A stretch of DNA of 64,000 nucleotides from UBA6107 sp964459385. GTDB taxonomy: Bacteria; Chloroflexota; Anaerolineae; Anaerolineales; Anaerolineaceae. Within the stretch, counting starts at the first letter, position 1; every line of letters begins with the position of its first letter. The notes below the pieces were generated by a model. The model did not search any database. It saw nothing but the letters and a program-made list of their open reading frames with translations, and was not told where the DNA came from. The stretch is from contig CAYWLG010000004.1 of the NCBI GenBank assembly GCA_964459385.1, positions 186,001 to 250,000 on the forward strand, written 5' to 3'. Positions 51,374 to 59,938 of this stretch are shown here, in pieces. The position numbers and the translations under genes were made by a program.

Positions 51374-53143
51374 ATGAAACCAAAGAAACCTGCGGGGAAA
51401 AAAGTGAATCAATGGTACAGTATGGATATTCACATCCATACCCCCGCCTCTGAAGATTTTCAGCAGCCTGAAGTCACTTATCTGGATATCTTACAAAAAG
51501 CCGAGACACGCGGCATTGATATCCTTTCGTTTACAGATCATAATTCGGTTGCCGGTTATCGCCAGCTTCAAGATGAGATCAAACAACTGGAGATGCTGGA
51601 AAAGCTCAATCGTTTATTACCCGAAGAACGCAATAAATTAAACGAATATCACCGTTTGCTCAACAAAATTTTGCTCCTGCCCGGATTTGAATTTACAGCC
51701 ACTTTTGGCTTTCACATTCTGGCCATTTTTTCGCCCGACAAACGAATACGCGAAATCGAGCACCTTTTGCTCAACCTTTCGATCTCGCCTGATCGACTGG
51801 ACGAAGGAACGCCGGCAATCGGCGCTTCAGTTGACGTTCTCATGGCCTATCAGATGATCAATCAGGCCGGCGGCATCGTCATCGCCGCTCACGCCAATTC
51901 GACCAACGGCGTGGCCATGCGCGGTATCAACTTTGGCGGGCAGACCCGCATTGCCTACACTCAAGACCCTAACCTGCACGCCCTGGAAGTAACCGACCTT
52001 GAGATGAAAGGCTTTCGCTCCACAGCCGCCTTTTTCAACGGCACCAAACCCGAATATCCGCGCCGCATGCACTGCATTCAGGGCTCCGATTCACACCGTC
52101 TCACCGCGGACGCGGTGCGCAAGAAAAATCTTGGCGTTGGGGATCGTGCCACAGATGTGTTCCTCTCCGAGCTTTCTTTTAATGCTCTTAAAGATCTCTT
52201 TCTCTCGAACGACTTCTCACGTACCCGCCCTCATCGCCGTCAGGAAGAGCCGGCCTACGATTTCGTGCAGTCGGCCCGTGAAGAAGGCGTCAACATCATT
52301 CAGGGATTTCACGAGTCGGCCTCCGTCCGTGGTGGAAAGCTCTACGCTATCCTTTCGGATATTTGTGCCTTTGCCAACACCAACGGCGGCACTTTGTTTA
52401 TCGGCCTTTCCCCCGACCCCCGCACTCCCCCGGTAGGTGTGCCGAACCCGGAACAATTACAAAAGCAGATCGAAAAAGAAGTTGCCAGCCGCATCAGTCC
52501 CCCACTGCATTTGACGATGGATGTGCAAAAGTATAAAGGTGCGCAAATTTTGCGCATTTTGATCTCGCGCGGGGAGGAAACACCCTATGCATTGGACGAA
52601 AACAAGATCTACATCCGCGAAGAGGACGAAACCAACATTGCCGTTCGCGATGAGATCGTCAATCTGGTGTTAAAAACCCAGCAAAGCAATCCTGTCCTTC
52701 CGCCGCCGCTGCCTGTTCCCCAGGCAAACGCAGTCGAAACCTCAAAGGAAACGCCTGTTGTCGAAACCTCTTTGGAAGAGAACAACACCGATCCACGCAC
52801 GGGTGTGGAGATCATGGTACCGGTCAAGCGCAATGGCAAGAATTTCTTTACCGTACGCGACCTGCGCAATGGCAATATCGTAAAAAACGTCACCCAGGCT
52901 TCTGCCCGCCGCCTATGGAGCTATGCCATCACCCGCTATGACGAGATCGCGCCATCCATCGACAAGGCCAGCATCAACTGGCAGGGTGATTACGGCCTGC
53001 TGCGCCTGTACGACCAAGGAAAATCCACCCATTACGATTTCATTCAAAAGACTCCGGATGGCTATCGCTATTTCTTTGGTGTTACGCTGGATGGCATCCA
53101 CGGCCCCTGGAAGGGCTTTGCACAGGACGAAGAGACGAATTAG
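51374..53143 (+). CDS. PHP-domain phosphoesterase fused to an AlbA_2 (Schlafen-like) domain
   Basis: This 589-residue fusion begins with a PHP domain (about 14-285): DIHIHTPAS (H20, H22), FTDHNS (D55, H56), LPGFEFTA, AAHANS and GSDSHR supply the expected metal ligands. An AlbA_2/Schlafen-like domain follows (about 300-425: FHESASVRGGKLYAILSD, AFANTNGGTLFIGL). After a Pro-rich linker comes a separate C-terminal module (about 475-589) with VTQASARRLWSYAI that I do not recognise. PHP domains hydrolyse phosphoesters, including nucleic acids and nucleotides; AlbA_2 is shared with Schlafen-type RNA-acting proteins and bacterial regulators. The substrate is unknown. moaB starts 6 bases after the stop, so the two probably share an mRNA. 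Confidence 0.85.
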   Translation: MKPKKPAGKKVNQWYSMDIHIHTPASEDFQQPEVTYLDILQKAETRGIDILSFTDHNSVAGYRQLQDEIKQLEMLEKLNRLLPEERNKLNEYHRLLNKILLLPGFEFTATFGFHILAIFSPDKRIREIEHLLLNLSISPDRLDEGTPAIGASVDVLMAYQMINQAGGIVIAAHANSTNGVAMRGINFGGQTRIAYTQDPNLHALEVTDLEMKGFRSTAAFFNGTKPEYPRRMHCIQGSDSHRLTADAVRKKNLGVGDRATDVFLSELSFNALKDLFLSNDFSRTRPHRRQEEPAYDFVQSAREEGVNIIQGFHESASVRGGKLYAILSDICAFANTNGGTLFIGLSPDPRTPPVGVPNPEQLQKQIEKEVASRISPPLHLTMDVQKYKGAQILRILISRGEETPYALDENKIYIREEDETNIAVRDEIVNLVLKTQQSNPVLPPPLPVPQANAVETSKETPVVETSLEENNTDPRTGVEIMVPVKRNGKNFFTVRDLRNGNIVKNVTQASARRLWSYAITRYDEIAPSIDKASINWQGDYGLLRLYDQGKSTHYDFIQKTPDGYRYFFGVTLDGIHGPWKGFAQDEETN

Positions 53144-53149
53144 CCTATT

Positions 53150-53650
53150 ATGATCAAAACCGCCGTTCTCACCGTTTCTGATCGCTCCTCCGCCGGTACC
53201 CGACCGGACCTGTCCGGACCGGCTCTGGCAGAACGGCTGAATGAACTTGGTTGGGAAGTGACGGTCAGCAAGCTCATCCCCGACGAGCAAACGATCATTC
53301 AGTCAACTTTGATGGAACTGTGCACCTCCTCACAAATTGATCTGATCTTGACCACTGGCGGCACCGGCTTTTCTCCACGCGACGTCACCCCCGAAGCCAC
53401 CCTGGCAGTCATCGAGCGTAATGCACCCGGCCTTACCGAATGGATGCGCGCTGAAAGCGCCAAGATCAACATCCACGCCAGTCTTTCCCGTGCTGTAGCC
53501 GGCATCCGTGGAACAACCTTGATCGTTAATCTTCCCGGCAGCCCGAAGGGGGCCGTCGAGAATCTGAATTTCATCGTTCCCCTTCTTCCACATGCAATCT
53601 CCCTGTTACGCTCCGACCCTGAGGCCGAAGCCGGACACGCAGTTCACTGA
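53150..53650 (+). CDS. MogA/MoaB-family molybdopterin adenylyltransferase-like protein
   Basis: This 166-residue protein has the MogA/MoaB fold. TVSDRSSAGTRPDLSGP is the N-terminal molybdopterin motif; TTGGTGFSPRDVTPEAT is the second signature, and NLPGSPKGAVENL is the C-terminal loop. It adenylates molybdopterin before metal insertion. The window's two Mo-hydroxylases need this step, though this gene lies 20 kb from them. It is 6 bases after the PHP-AlbA_2 gene and 10 bases before the zinc-ribbon gene. Mog versus MoaB cannot be separated by eye. Confidence 0.9.
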   Translation: MIKTAVLTVSDRSSAGTRPDLSGPALAERLNELGWEVTVSKLIPDEQTIIQSTLMELCTSSQIDLILTTGGTGFSPRDVTPEATLAVIERNAPGLTEWMRAESAKINIHASLSRAVAGIRGTTLIVNLPGSPKGAVENLNFIVPLLPHAISLLRSDPEAEAGHAVH

Positions 53651-53660
53651 CGAGGCATTG

Positions 53661-54365
53661 ATGGCAAATACCAGCTTTCACCTCTTTCAACTACAAAAAA
53701 TTGACCTTCAAATTGACCAAACGGTATTGAAGATAAAGAAGATCAACGATACCCTCGCAAATAACCCTGTTTTGAAAGCGGCAGATCTTAAAGTCTCCCA
53801 AACGAAAGAACTGCTTCATAAAAAAACGACCGAGCTTAAGCAGGTTGAAGAAACAGCCCACACAAAACAGATCAAAATCGAGCAATCTGAATCATCCCTT
53901 TACAAAGGTACCATCTCCAACCCCAAAGAACTAAACGACCTACAGGCAGAGATTGCTTCTTTGAAGAAGCTCTTATCACAAATTGAAGAAAACCAACTCG
54001 CCTTGATGTCAGAAGTCGAAGAAATTGAATCAAAATTAGCCAAGGCCTCAGATGAATACGACGCAGTTTTCAAGGAAGCCGAACTGGATAATGTAAAGCT
54101 GGTCGAGGAGCGAAAAACCCTCTTGCACAATAATGAAAAACTGGCGCTTGAGCGTGAGGTAGCTCTTAAGCAAATTTCTGCTGAGAGCATTGCTGTTTAT
54201 GAAAAATTGCGCGCTGCTAAAAATCGTATCGCGGTCACCGATGTGGTGGATGAAGCCTGTTCCACCTGTGGGTCAGAAATTACTGCAGCAAACATCCAAA
54301 AAGCCAAGACTTCTGCCACACTTTCCTTTTGTTCTGGCTGTGGCCGAATTCTTTACACCGGGTAG
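53661..54365 (+). CDS. Coiled-coil C4 zinc-ribbon protein (CdsZ-like)
   Basis: This 234-residue protein is largely a long antiparallel coiled coil (about 12-190) ending in a C4 zinc ribbon with CSTCGSE and CSGCGR. The organisation matches the CdsZ/CT398-type C4-type zinc-ribbon family, often found next to RNase HI or nif3-like genes. The role of the family is poorly known, perhaps as an adaptor for a nuclease or nucleotide-binding partner. The ATG at 53661 has GAGG 5 bases upstream and gives the family N-terminus; a frame reaching 53592 would overlap moaB. The NACHT gene starts 5 bases later. Confidence 0.85.
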   Translation: MANTSFHLFQLQKIDLQIDQTVLKIKKINDTLANNPVLKAADLKVSQTKELLHKKTTELKQVEETAHTKQIKIEQSESSLYKGTISNPKELNDLQAEIASLKKLLSQIEENQLALMSEVEEIESKLAKASDEYDAVFKEAELDNVKLVEERKTLLHNNEKLALEREVALKQISAESIAVYEKLRAAKNRIAVTDVVDEACSTCGSEITAANIQKAKTSATLSFCSGCGRILYTG

Positions 54366-54370
54366 ACTGC

Positions 54371-56845
54371 ATGAACTTCAAACTTCCGCAGATTGATCTC
54401 TTCTCTTTTTGGTTTGGGTTTGCCTTGGCGACCATCTTTTGGTTGATCATTTTGCGCATTTCCAGGCTACTGCCAAAAATGCGCAAATCACTCGCTTTAA
54501 ACCAAGAACGCAGAGCGATAGAGAAATCTTTTTCGCAGGAACATGAAGTTCAAAAGTTTATGCTGCGCAAAGCGCAGTCGGCTCATCTTGCCGGCGATCT
54601 TTTCCCCCTCGAAAAAATACTGATTGAGCCCAAATTTATGAGCCCTTCTATGAGGGCGCTTTCTGATGAAGAAACAGATGCCATTCCACTGGTTTATCGC
54701 GTTTTGCCTTCCATGCCTGAAGCTCCAGAACTGACGGCGGATTTTCCGGCCTTGAAATTAACTTTTTCCGACCTGCTCAGGCACCACCAGTACATCTCCA
54801 TTAGCGGCGGCGAAGGTGCCGGAAAGACGACCGCGCTTGCCTATTTGGTTGGAACTCTGGTTAATCCGGGCAGCGAGAAAAACGATCTGCCTGTTTTCAT
54901 CGATTATCGAGAAATGGACGCATCGGTCGAAGATCTCCCGGCCGCGCTGGCTTCAACCCTTGCGAAGCAAATGAGCGGGCCATCCAGTGAGACGATCGGG
55001 CGTATTTTAGCTGCTGCCTCTGCTCAAAAACGTCTTCTATTCCTGATCGACAGCCTGGATGAATTGAATCAACCTCAATTTGAACAGGCCGTCCAATGGC
55101 TGAAAAAGCTACAGCACGCCTATCCGGAAGCCAAGATCGTCACGACCAACAACCTGTATTTCAGCGGCAGTCTCGAATCAATAGGGTTTTCCCTGTTTAC
55201 GATTTGTGCCTGGGGAAAACCAGAAAGGCAGCATCTGCTCTCCCTCTGGAAGCATGCCTGGCAAGACCATTACAAGCAACTTGCCACTGAAGAGAAAATC
55301 ACCGGCATCGAGCGCACTGAGCGGGTGTGCCTGTGGCTTTCACAAAACGATCATGCCTTTACACCACTTGATTGCAGTCTTTACTACTATCTGGCCTTGT
55401 TGGGGGCAATCGACGAAACTGCGCCTGTCTCGCTCTATGACGCGTTCTTTGCCCGTGCAGCGAAAAACCAGGACGCCGGAAATATGGTCGTACAGATCGC
55501 AAACGTCGTTGACCCCGAAAAGGGCAATTCGTTCACGCTGCAACGATATCTCGAAGCTGCCTCAGCAGGTGTTGACAGCAGTCTCGGTAAAGGCAACGAA
55601 GAAGGTGATACCCTCTCAACGGGCAGTTCAAAGGGTATCAACACACCGATCAATCTCATTCCAACCCTGCAAGGGATGGTTGCCTCCGGGTTATTCAAAC
55701 AACTGGGCGCTGAAACCTTCTGTTTCTCGCACCTTAATTTTTACACTTCTCTCAGACGTGAAACTCTCAGCCTTACTCAACTTCCCGATGTGACCCACTT
55801 CGTTTCAACGCCAGGTGAGCAGCAGAAATTGTTGTTAACCGACCCAGAAGAAATCGACAGGTTCACACTGTTAAACTGGCTGAACCAATCTGACGCACCA
55901 CTATTTCGCAATCTGTTATTGGGTTCCAGTTGGCTAAAAGAGGCCGAAAAGATCACAACGATGCGTGGAGAATTGCTCAAGCGGATCGTCTCGGTGCTGC
56001 AGGATTTTCGCCTGCCAGTTGAAATTCGTTATCGCTTGCTCAATTATTTGACCCTTTCCAAAGACCCTGCGATTGCCTCTCTGTTCACCTACCTGCAGAA
56101 CAACCCGGAAGAATCCGTTCGCCAGCTTTGCGCCTTCGGGCTGGGGTTGTTAAATTCAGACAAATATGTGCCACAACTCAAAGCCTTATCGCAAGATCGC
56201 TCTATGGATGTTCAATTCACTGCCTGCCTCTCTCTGGGGCGTCTTTGGACGACGGCCTCTCAAGATGCTTTGATTGACGTGATCTTCACTGCCTCAGATC
56301 AGGTGCGGGAACTGGCCTGTGAAATTTTAGCCCTGCACTCTCCTGACGGGCATCAGATGCTGAAAGAAATTACCGAGACCGATAATTATCTTGCCAAAAA
56401 GGCTGCGATTTCGGGCTTGTTGATGATACGCGAAGAATCGGTGAAACCCATCATCGAAAAACTAAGCGTTGAAGACACACAGTGGGTGGTACGCGATGCC
56501 GCTGGCTTCGCATTGGAAAAGCTGCATTCGCCATTAACTTATCTTCCCACAAGCTTAATGCCCATCCTTGAGAACCCCTGGACGTTACGAAAAGCGGAAA
56601 GGCATCAATATCAACTGCCTGCTACCGGCTTCCCGGCCGACTTGTTGTTTGAAGTGCTCGAACAAGACAAACCCCAAGATCAATCTGTGGCGCTCAGCTA
56701 TTTGCTCACCCAGCCAAACGCCAAATTAATTGACTGGCTGCTGCGAACAATAAAACAGCCTCCCACAGAAATTACCGAGGAGGCCGTCAATGCACTTTAC
56801 AATTTGGGAAAACGGGGCATCACACTAAACGACAAATTCAATTAA
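54371..56845 (+). CDS. Membrane-anchored NACHT-type NTPase with HEAT repeats
   Basis: This 824-residue protein starts with one membrane helix (about 10-30), then a basic/charged linker (30-135) and a P-loop NTPase. Walker A is GGEGAGKTT (about 145-153); Walker B is LLFLIDSLDELN (about 220-231), matching the D-x-LDE signature of NACHT STAND NTPases. From about residue 520 to 780 there are HEAT-type helical repeats (SVRQLCAFGLGLL; DVQFTACLSLGRLW; QVRELACEILALH; KKAAISGLLMI). In other bacteria STAND proteins act as sensors, some in phage defence. Here the single N-terminal helix would tether the NTPase to the membrane. The effector is not evident. The ATG at 54371 was chosen over an upstream frame start at 54329, which overlaps the zinc-ribbon gene. 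The 3' end overlaps yggU by 4 bases. Confidence 0.82.
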   Translation: MNFKLPQIDLFSFWFGFALATIFWLIILRISRLLPKMRKSLALNQERRAIEKSFSQEHEVQKFMLRKAQSAHLAGDLFPLEKILIEPKFMSPSMRALSDEETDAIPLVYRVLPSMPEAPELTADFPALKLTFSDLLRHHQYISISGGEGAGKTTALAYLVGTLVNPGSEKNDLPVFIDYREMDASVEDLPAALASTLAKQMSGPSSETIGRILAAASAQKRLLFLIDSLDELNQPQFEQAVQWLKKLQHAYPEAKIVTTNNLYFSGSLESIGFSLFTICAWGKPERQHLLSLWKHAWQDHYKQLATEEKITGIERTERVCLWLSQNDHAFTPLDCSLYYYLALLGAIDETAPVSLYDAFFARAAKNQDAGNMVVQIANVVDPEKGNSFTLQRYLEAASAGVDSSLGKGNEEGDTLSTGSSKGINTPINLIPTLQGMVASGLFKQLGAETFCFSHLNFYTSLRRETLSLTQLPDVTHFVSTPGEQQKLLLTDPEEIDRFTLLNWLNQSDAPLFRNLLLGSSWLKEAEKITTMRGELLKRIVSVLQDFRLPVEIRYRLLNYLTLSKDPAIASLFTYLQNNPEESVRQLCAFGLGLLNSDKYVPQLKALSQDRSMDVQFTACLSLGRLWTTASQDALIDVIFTASDQVRELACEILALHSPDGHQMLKEITETDNYLAKKAAISGLLMIREESVKPIIEKLSVEDTQWVVRDAAGFALEKLHSPLTYLPTSLMPILENPWTLRKAERHQYQLPATGFPADLLFEVLEQDKPQDQSVALSYLLTQPNAKLIDWLLRTIKQPPTEITEEAVNALYNLGKRGITLNDKFN

Positions 56846-57156
56846 GCCAGGTTTTGCAAAATTCGCTTTTGCACTTCTTCCGGGTTTAGGCCCAAAACCG
56901 TGATCAGTTTTTCGCGCCCGGTTTGACCGGCAACGATCTCAATATCCGATTTCGCAATTTTCAAAGTCTTCGACAAAAACTCAATCAATGTTTCATTCGC
57001 TTTGCCGTCCACCGGCGCGGCGGTGAGGCGAATCTTTACCGTGCCATCTGAAAGGATTTCGCTGATCTCATTGCGCGCCGATCTTGGCGTCACCCTCACG
57101 GTGATCGCAGAACCCCCAGTGCCATTGTGCAAATTAAACTCTCGTTTGCTCGCCAT
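56842..57156 (-). CDS. yggU: DUF167/YggU-family protein
   Basis: This 104-residue protein matches the DUF167 (YggU) family, with ITVRVTPRSARNEI, APVDGKANETLIEFLSKTL and SDIEIVAGQTGREK. The fold is a small alpha/beta sandwich; the function is unknown. It is 1 base after yggT. Its last 4 bases overlap the convergent NACHT gene. yggS-yggT-yggU is a conserved bacterial order. Confidence 0.92.
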   Translation of the reverse strand: MASKREFNLHNGTGGSAITVRVTPRSARNEISEILSDGTVKIRLTAAPVDGKANETLIEFLSKTLKIAKSDIEIVAGQTGREKLITVLGLNPEEVQKRILQNLA

Positions 57157-57157
57157 A

Positions 57158-57400
57158 TCAGATCACTTGTAAAATAATGTATTCAACCACCTGAACAACA
57201 ATTAACAACACCATCGGGCTGAAATCGATTCCCTGTAAAGGAGGAACGATACGCCGAATCGGGTCCAACAGTGGGTTGACAATCGTATCCAAGGTTTTTC
57301 GAATTGGATGATAAGGGGACATAAAGAAGGACAGTATGACATCCGCGAAGATCACGAATGTTAAAATTTGAAAAATTAACCGCACGATAGTAGCTACCAT
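57158..57400 (-). CDS. yggT: YggT-family membrane protein
   Basis: This 80-residue YggT protein has two membrane helices (about 5-25 and 58-78) with the conserved internal motif LDPIRRIVPPLQGIDFSP. YggT/YlmG proteins are linked to osmotic adaptation or division-related processes. The ATG at 57400 has AGG 5 bases upstream; an in-frame GTG at 57406 is also possible. It is immediately downstream of yggS. Confidence 0.9.
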   Translation of the reverse strand: MVATIVRLIFQILTFVIFADVILSFFMSPYHPIRKTLDTIVNPLLDPIRRIVPPLQGIDFSPMVLLIVVQVVEYIILQVI

Positions 57401-57419
57401 AGGCACCTATTATAACTGT

Positions 57420-58145
57420 TTAAGCTGTCTTTGAATAATTTCTCGGCCCCATGATCGCTTCCCCGATGCGAACATAGGTGGCCCCTTCTGCAATGGCGAC
57501 CTCATAATCGATACTCGTGCCCATTGAGAGCTGAGTAAAAGAAGCCCTCCCCAACTGTTTTTGCATGAATTCAAGCAAACGGCGACATTTTTCAAAATAT
57601 TGCCTGGAGTCTTCAGCCTGATTCGCGAAGGGCGGCATTGTCATCAAACCCAAAAATTGCAGGTTCTTTAACTCAACCAACTCGGCCACTGTGTCAGAAA
57701 ATTTCGCCCACTGCGCTTCATCCCATACAGCAAATCCGCCTTTTGACTCTTCACCAGAAAGGTTCACTTCAAGCAGGGCGTTCATTGGAACCGTCAGTTT
57801 CTGGTCAAGGGCAACCGCTATCTCAGGCCGGTCGATGGAATGGATCATGTCAAAATTGTTGACAACATATTTGATCTTGCGCGACTGCAAATGTCCGATC
57901 ATGTGCCAATCAATTGACGTGGCTTTCGTACCCATTTCTTTGATCTTCTGGCTGGTCTCTTCTGGGTAATTTTCGCCCAGAAAGGTTGCCCCGGCCGCTA
58001 TCACTTCAGCTATTTTTTGGGGTGTTTGCCCTTTGGTGACAACCACCAGATGCACTTCATCTGGTCGCCTGCCGCTCCGTTTTATGGCAGTTCGAACTTT
58101 TTCTTCGACCAGAGCATATTTTTCTGCGATGCTTGCCTCAGCCAT
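57420..58145 (-). CDS. yggS: YggS-family PLP homeostasis protein
   Basis: This 241-residue YggS/YlmE/PLPBP protein binds pyridoxal phosphate in a TIM barrel without known catalytic activity and keeps the PLP pool balanced. The PLP lysine is in VVVTKGQTP, and DWHMIGHLQSRK, GEESKGG and LSMGTSIDYEVAIAEGATYVRIG match the family. It is 9 bases after pgeF. Confidence 0.94.
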   Translation of the reverse strand: MAEASIAEKYALVEEKVRTAIKRSGRRPDEVHLVVVTKGQTPQKIAEVIAAGATFLGENYPEETSQKIKEMGTKATSIDWHMIGHLQSRKIKYVVNNFDMIHSIDRPEIAVALDQKLTVPMNALLEVNLSGEESKGGFAVWDEAQWAKFSDTVAELVELKNLQFLGLMTMPPFANQAEDSRQYFEKCRRLLEFMQKQLGRASFTQLSMGTSIDYEVAIAEGATYVRIGEAIMGPRNYSKTA

Positions 58146-58154
58146 TACAGCACC

Positions 58155-58937
58155 TCATTCCAGATAGATTGCGCCCGCAAACCTGCCCGTCTGCCCTTTT
58201 TCGGCGCGGTGACTGAACCACTCCTCGGTATTGCAGGCGGTGCAGAGCCCGGAGACTTGAATATTCTTTACTCCTCCCTGTTCAAGGAGTCTTTTGTTCG
58301 CCTGCCAAAGGTCTAAATAGATCTTGCCTTCTCGTTCTTCCAGCAATTCTCCGGCGTCGCCCGCAAAACTTTGTTCCACGGCTGCCACAACTTCCGGGCC
58401 GATCTGGTAATGGCACTTCCCGATTGATGGACCAATGCCGGCATAGAGATCAGCGGGGGTCACGCCATAGTGCATCTGAATCGTTTCAAGCGCTTCTGAA
58501 ACGATCTTCTTCACAGTGCCCTGCCAGCCGGCGTGAACAATGCCCACAACTCTTTTTTGTGGATCAAAGAGCATAACCGGTACGCAGTCCGCAAAACGCA
58601 TAAAGAGGGTCACGTCAGGGTTACTGGTAAAGATTGCGTCCGCTTTTTGATGGGGCTCTTCCAGGGGTCTGGGAGACTCGCTGCAGATCACTGTGGTGCC
58701 ATGAACCTGCCAGACATCAAAAATCGATTCTACAGGCCTGTGAATGGCCTCAAATGACCGTCTGCGATTCTCGATGATATGCTCTCGTGGGTCCCCAACG
58801 GTATTTGCCTGGTTCAAAGACTTCCAGGGAGCCTCGCTCACGCCCCCTTTTCGGCTCAAAAAAGCGTGCCCGATGGGCAAACCGGCAAACGACTCAAAAC
58901 GATAAAGCGAAATCTCTTTTTCTTGTGAACGGATCAT
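58155..58937 (-). CDS. pgeF: Peptidoglycan editing factor PgeF (YfiH/YlmD, laccase-domain)
   Basis: This 260-residue protein of the YfiH/DUF152 family is linked to editing of wrongly loaded peptidoglycan precursors. The conserved His/Cys residues are in WQVHGTTV, FADCVPVMLFD, VHAGWQGTVKK, GPSIGKCHYQIG and FSHRAEKGQTGR. The ATG at 58937 overlaps the stop of the next upstream gene by 1 base (TGATG); a longer reading frame to 59216 is only the antisense-coded part of that gene and is rejected. In Gram-positive genomes it groups with ylmE, sepF and ylmG; here yggS-yggT-yggU follow. Confidence 0.93.
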   Translation of the reverse strand: MIRSQEKEISLYRFESFAGLPIGHAFLSRKGGVSEAPWKSLNQANTVGDPREHIIENRRRSFEAIHRPVESIFDVWQVHGTTVICSESPRPLEEPHQKADAIFTSNPDVTLFMRFADCVPVMLFDPQKRVVGIVHAGWQGTVKKIVSEALETIQMHYGVTPADLYAGIGPSIGKCHYQIGPEVVAAVEQSFAGDAGELLEEREGKIYLDLWQANKRLLEQGGVKNIQVSGLCTACNTEEWFSHRAEKGQTGRFAGAIYLE

Positions 58938-59929
58938 CAAATTCTTCCCTGTTTCATCAACTTGCGTTTGATGGCAAATTTTTGGGCCATCGCCGCCCGG
59001 GTTTCCTTCATACTCTCTTCCATGAGCGGATATACAAACCAGCTCGTTCCGAAGCCAAATAAAGCCCCGGTTAACACACGCAGATAAGGCGTGCTTTCTC
59101 GAATGGGCAGCCAGCCCGGCCAGCCTGCCGACAAACTGGGCATTTGTGAAACGCCATCCAACCCAATGGGCAGTACAGCGATCAACACCCACCAGTACCA
59201 GGGCAAACTTTTCCACTTTTTGCCGCTAAACTGAAAGATCAATGCTGCCAGCAAAAAAGAAGTATAGATGGCAATATCTCTTTGGCAAATGCCGATCTTA
59301 TACCCCATTAATTCATTGCCCACAAATTGCCTGGCAAAGCTGATATCCTGTGAATTCATTCCAGTTGCCTGTTCATAAGTGATCACGCCAGGAACATTGG
59401 CAATCTCTCTGGGATAAAAAGCCTGCTCCCCATAGAGATAAAATGACCGATAGGCCAACTGGTGGCAAAAAATGCTATATACCTTGTAAATTGCATTTGC
59501 CCCTGAGGGTTGCCCGTTTTTCATCATCACAGGAGCCAGAAAAGGAAAGAGCAGGAACAAGAAGAGAACGAACGAAATGAAGAGCATATAATTCTTTGAC
59601 AACCAGTAAGAAAACTTTTCCAGCCCGCTGATGGTGGTCAGCCTTTGATTTCGTTTTTTCATCCCCTCTTGATCCAGGCTGGCTTCGCGGTCTTTAACGG
59701 CGCTCAGCGCCACGCGAATGTTCACTTCGTCAAATGGCTCGGTCAGCCGATAGGGGCCGATCTGCATGGCCGGGGTACGATCATCATAGCGGCTTGCCAG
59801 ATCCGGGTCGTCATCCAGGCAGATCTCGATCAATTGAAAAGGGATCTCCTGATTGAGCTTTGCAAGCTTCTCTTTGATGCTGTCCAGCTCAGGGTCGCTT
59901 TTTTTATAGTAAAAGGTGATGGTAGGCAT
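58937..59929 (-). CDS. Thioredoxin-fold and DUF2085 membrane fusion protein
   Basis: This 330-residue protein starts with a glutaredoxin-like region (about 1-82: TITFYYKKSDPELDSIKEKL; a cis-Pro loop in RTPAMQIG). The CxxC position is replaced by SDPE, so this part should be redox-inactive. Then come five to six membrane helices of the DUF2085 type, with FCHQLAYRSFYL and GICQRDIAIY; the His and Cys of these motifs are conserved in the family. Its function is unknown. It starts 9 bases after ccdA, suggesting a link with thiol/redox transport. Confidence 0.75.
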   Translation of the reverse strand: MPTITFYYKKSDPELDSIKEKLAKLNQEIPFQLIEICLDDDPDLASRYDDRTPAMQIGPYRLTEPFDEVNIRVALSAVKDREASLDQEGMKKRNQRLTTISGLEKFSYWLSKNYMLFISFVLFLFLLFPFLAPVMMKNGQPSGANAIYKVYSIFCHQLAYRSFYLYGEQAFYPREIANVPGVITYEQATGMNSQDISFARQFVGNELMGYKIGICQRDIAIYTSFLLAALIFQFSGKKWKSLPWYWWVLIAVLPIGLDGVSQMPSLSAGWPGWLPIRESTPYLRVLTGALFGFGTSWFVYPLMEESMKETRAAMAQKFAIKRKLMKQGRI

Positions 59930-59938
59930 AATTTACCG

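Noticed and set aside
58155..59216. Longer reading frame for the PgeF gene, with 93 extra N-terminal residues.
   Set aside because: The extra part lies inside the DUF2085 fusion gene in another frame, and the ATG at 58937 gives the normal family length and a 1-base overlap start.
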